Shown here: piece after piece, positions 63,859 through 64,000 of the stretch | Layout of the letters: each line of letters begins with the position of its first letter | Position numbering within the stretch: the stretch's first letter is position 1 | Assembly (NCBI GenBank): GCA_039830055.1 | Contig: CP140043.1 | Location: 62,001 to 126,000 of the forward strand | DNA: 64,000 nucleotides | Reading direction: 5' to 3' | Source: Buchnera aphidicola (Schlechtendalia peitan) | Lineage (GTDB): Bacteria > Pseudomonadota > Gammaproteobacteria > Enterobacterales > Enterobacteriaceae | Position numbers and translations under genes: made by a program | Notes under the pieces: model-generated | Seen by the model: only the letters and a program-made list of their open reading frames with translations | Database searches by the model: none | Told to the model about the DNA's origin: nothing

Positions 63859-64000
63859 TCATGTGGATATATTAAAACTTTCACCACATCCACAGAAATT
63901 TGAAACTTTTTTATTTGTAAATTTAAAAGTATAATTTACTCCTTCTTTTATAAAATCTATTTTTATTCCATCTAATATTGATAAATATTTCGGACTTACT
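63859..64000 (-). CDS. sufA: iron-sulfur carrier SufA, C-terminal part (runs off the window)
   Basis: Only the last 46 codons and the stop are inside the window. The visible end reads LDGIKIDFIKEGVNYTFKFT and then CGCGESFNIST. It matches E. coli SufA (IDGTEVDFVREGLNQIFKF and CGCGESFGV) better than ErpA or IscA, both of which end in CGCG with other contexts. The two cysteines of CGCG are the cluster ligands. SufA belongs to the SUF iron-sulfur assembly system; the rest of the locus lies outside. It reads toward tyrS. Confidence 0.88.
   Translation of the reverse strand, partial: VSPKYLSILDGIKIDFIKEGVNYTFKFTNKKVSNFCGCGESFNIST

Overview
The window reads as chromosome of an obligate, reduced-genome gammaproteobacterial endosymbiont of the Buchnera aphidicola type. 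Every recognisable protein is closest, as far as I can judge from memory, to Escherichia coli family members. Base composition is extremely A+T-rich, intergenic tails are long and empty, and there are no insertion sequences, prophages or CRISPR arrays. The gene order (pts operon, cysK, ligA, gltX, fli cluster, rpmBG, tamB, ppa, rnpB, fabB, talA-tktB, dapE, dapA, aroC, his operon, gnd, metG, rsx operon, nth, tyrS, sufA) is the one known from Buchnera. Presence of uppP and an MdtK-type pump suggests a lineage such as that of Baizongia pistaciae, but I cannot prove the strain.

Layout. 1-9.4 kb: ribB, cca, uppP, the ptsH-ptsI-crr operon, cysK and ligA. 9.4-11.4 kb: tRNA-Lys and tRNA-Val(UAC), gltX and tRNA-Ala(GGC). 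11.6-22.8 kb: the flagellar basal-body and export block (fliE divergent from fliFGHIJK, then fliMNOPQR) without filament, chemotaxis or stator genes. 23-30 kb: rpmG, rpmB, tamB, ppa, tldE/pmbA, rnpB and rsmI. 30-40.5 kb: fabB, talA, tktB, dapE, dapA, aroC and smrB. 41-49.6 kb: the complete histidine operon hisGDCBHAFI, then gnd. 49.8-56 kb: dcd, metG, tilS, tRNA-Val(GAC), mdtK and ribE. 56.4-64 kb: rsxABCDGE, nth, tyrS and the 3' end of sufA.

Functional picture. The window carries nutritional functions useful to a host (all histidine steps, parts of lysine, chorismate, cysteine and riboflavin synthesis), central carbon (PTS, transaldolase, transketolase, 6-phosphogluconate dehydrogenase), and translation and DNA maintenance genes. 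The flagellar block looks converted to an export or secretion apparatus. FliG has lost all five charged residues known for torque in E. coli, and FliM lacks the CheY-binding motif.

The most striking observations are these. (1) The gene facing fliF is fliE, whose central segment has expanded into eight 25-residue tandem repeats and is then broken by an exact 8-bp tandem duplication. (2) fliJ and rsxC are each split by a one-base frameshift in a poly(A) tract, and in both cases one extra A restores a protein that aligns with its family. (3) The CCA-adding enzyme has lost its HD dyad while none of the four tRNA genes encodes CCA. (4) tamB is truncated and has no tamA beside it.
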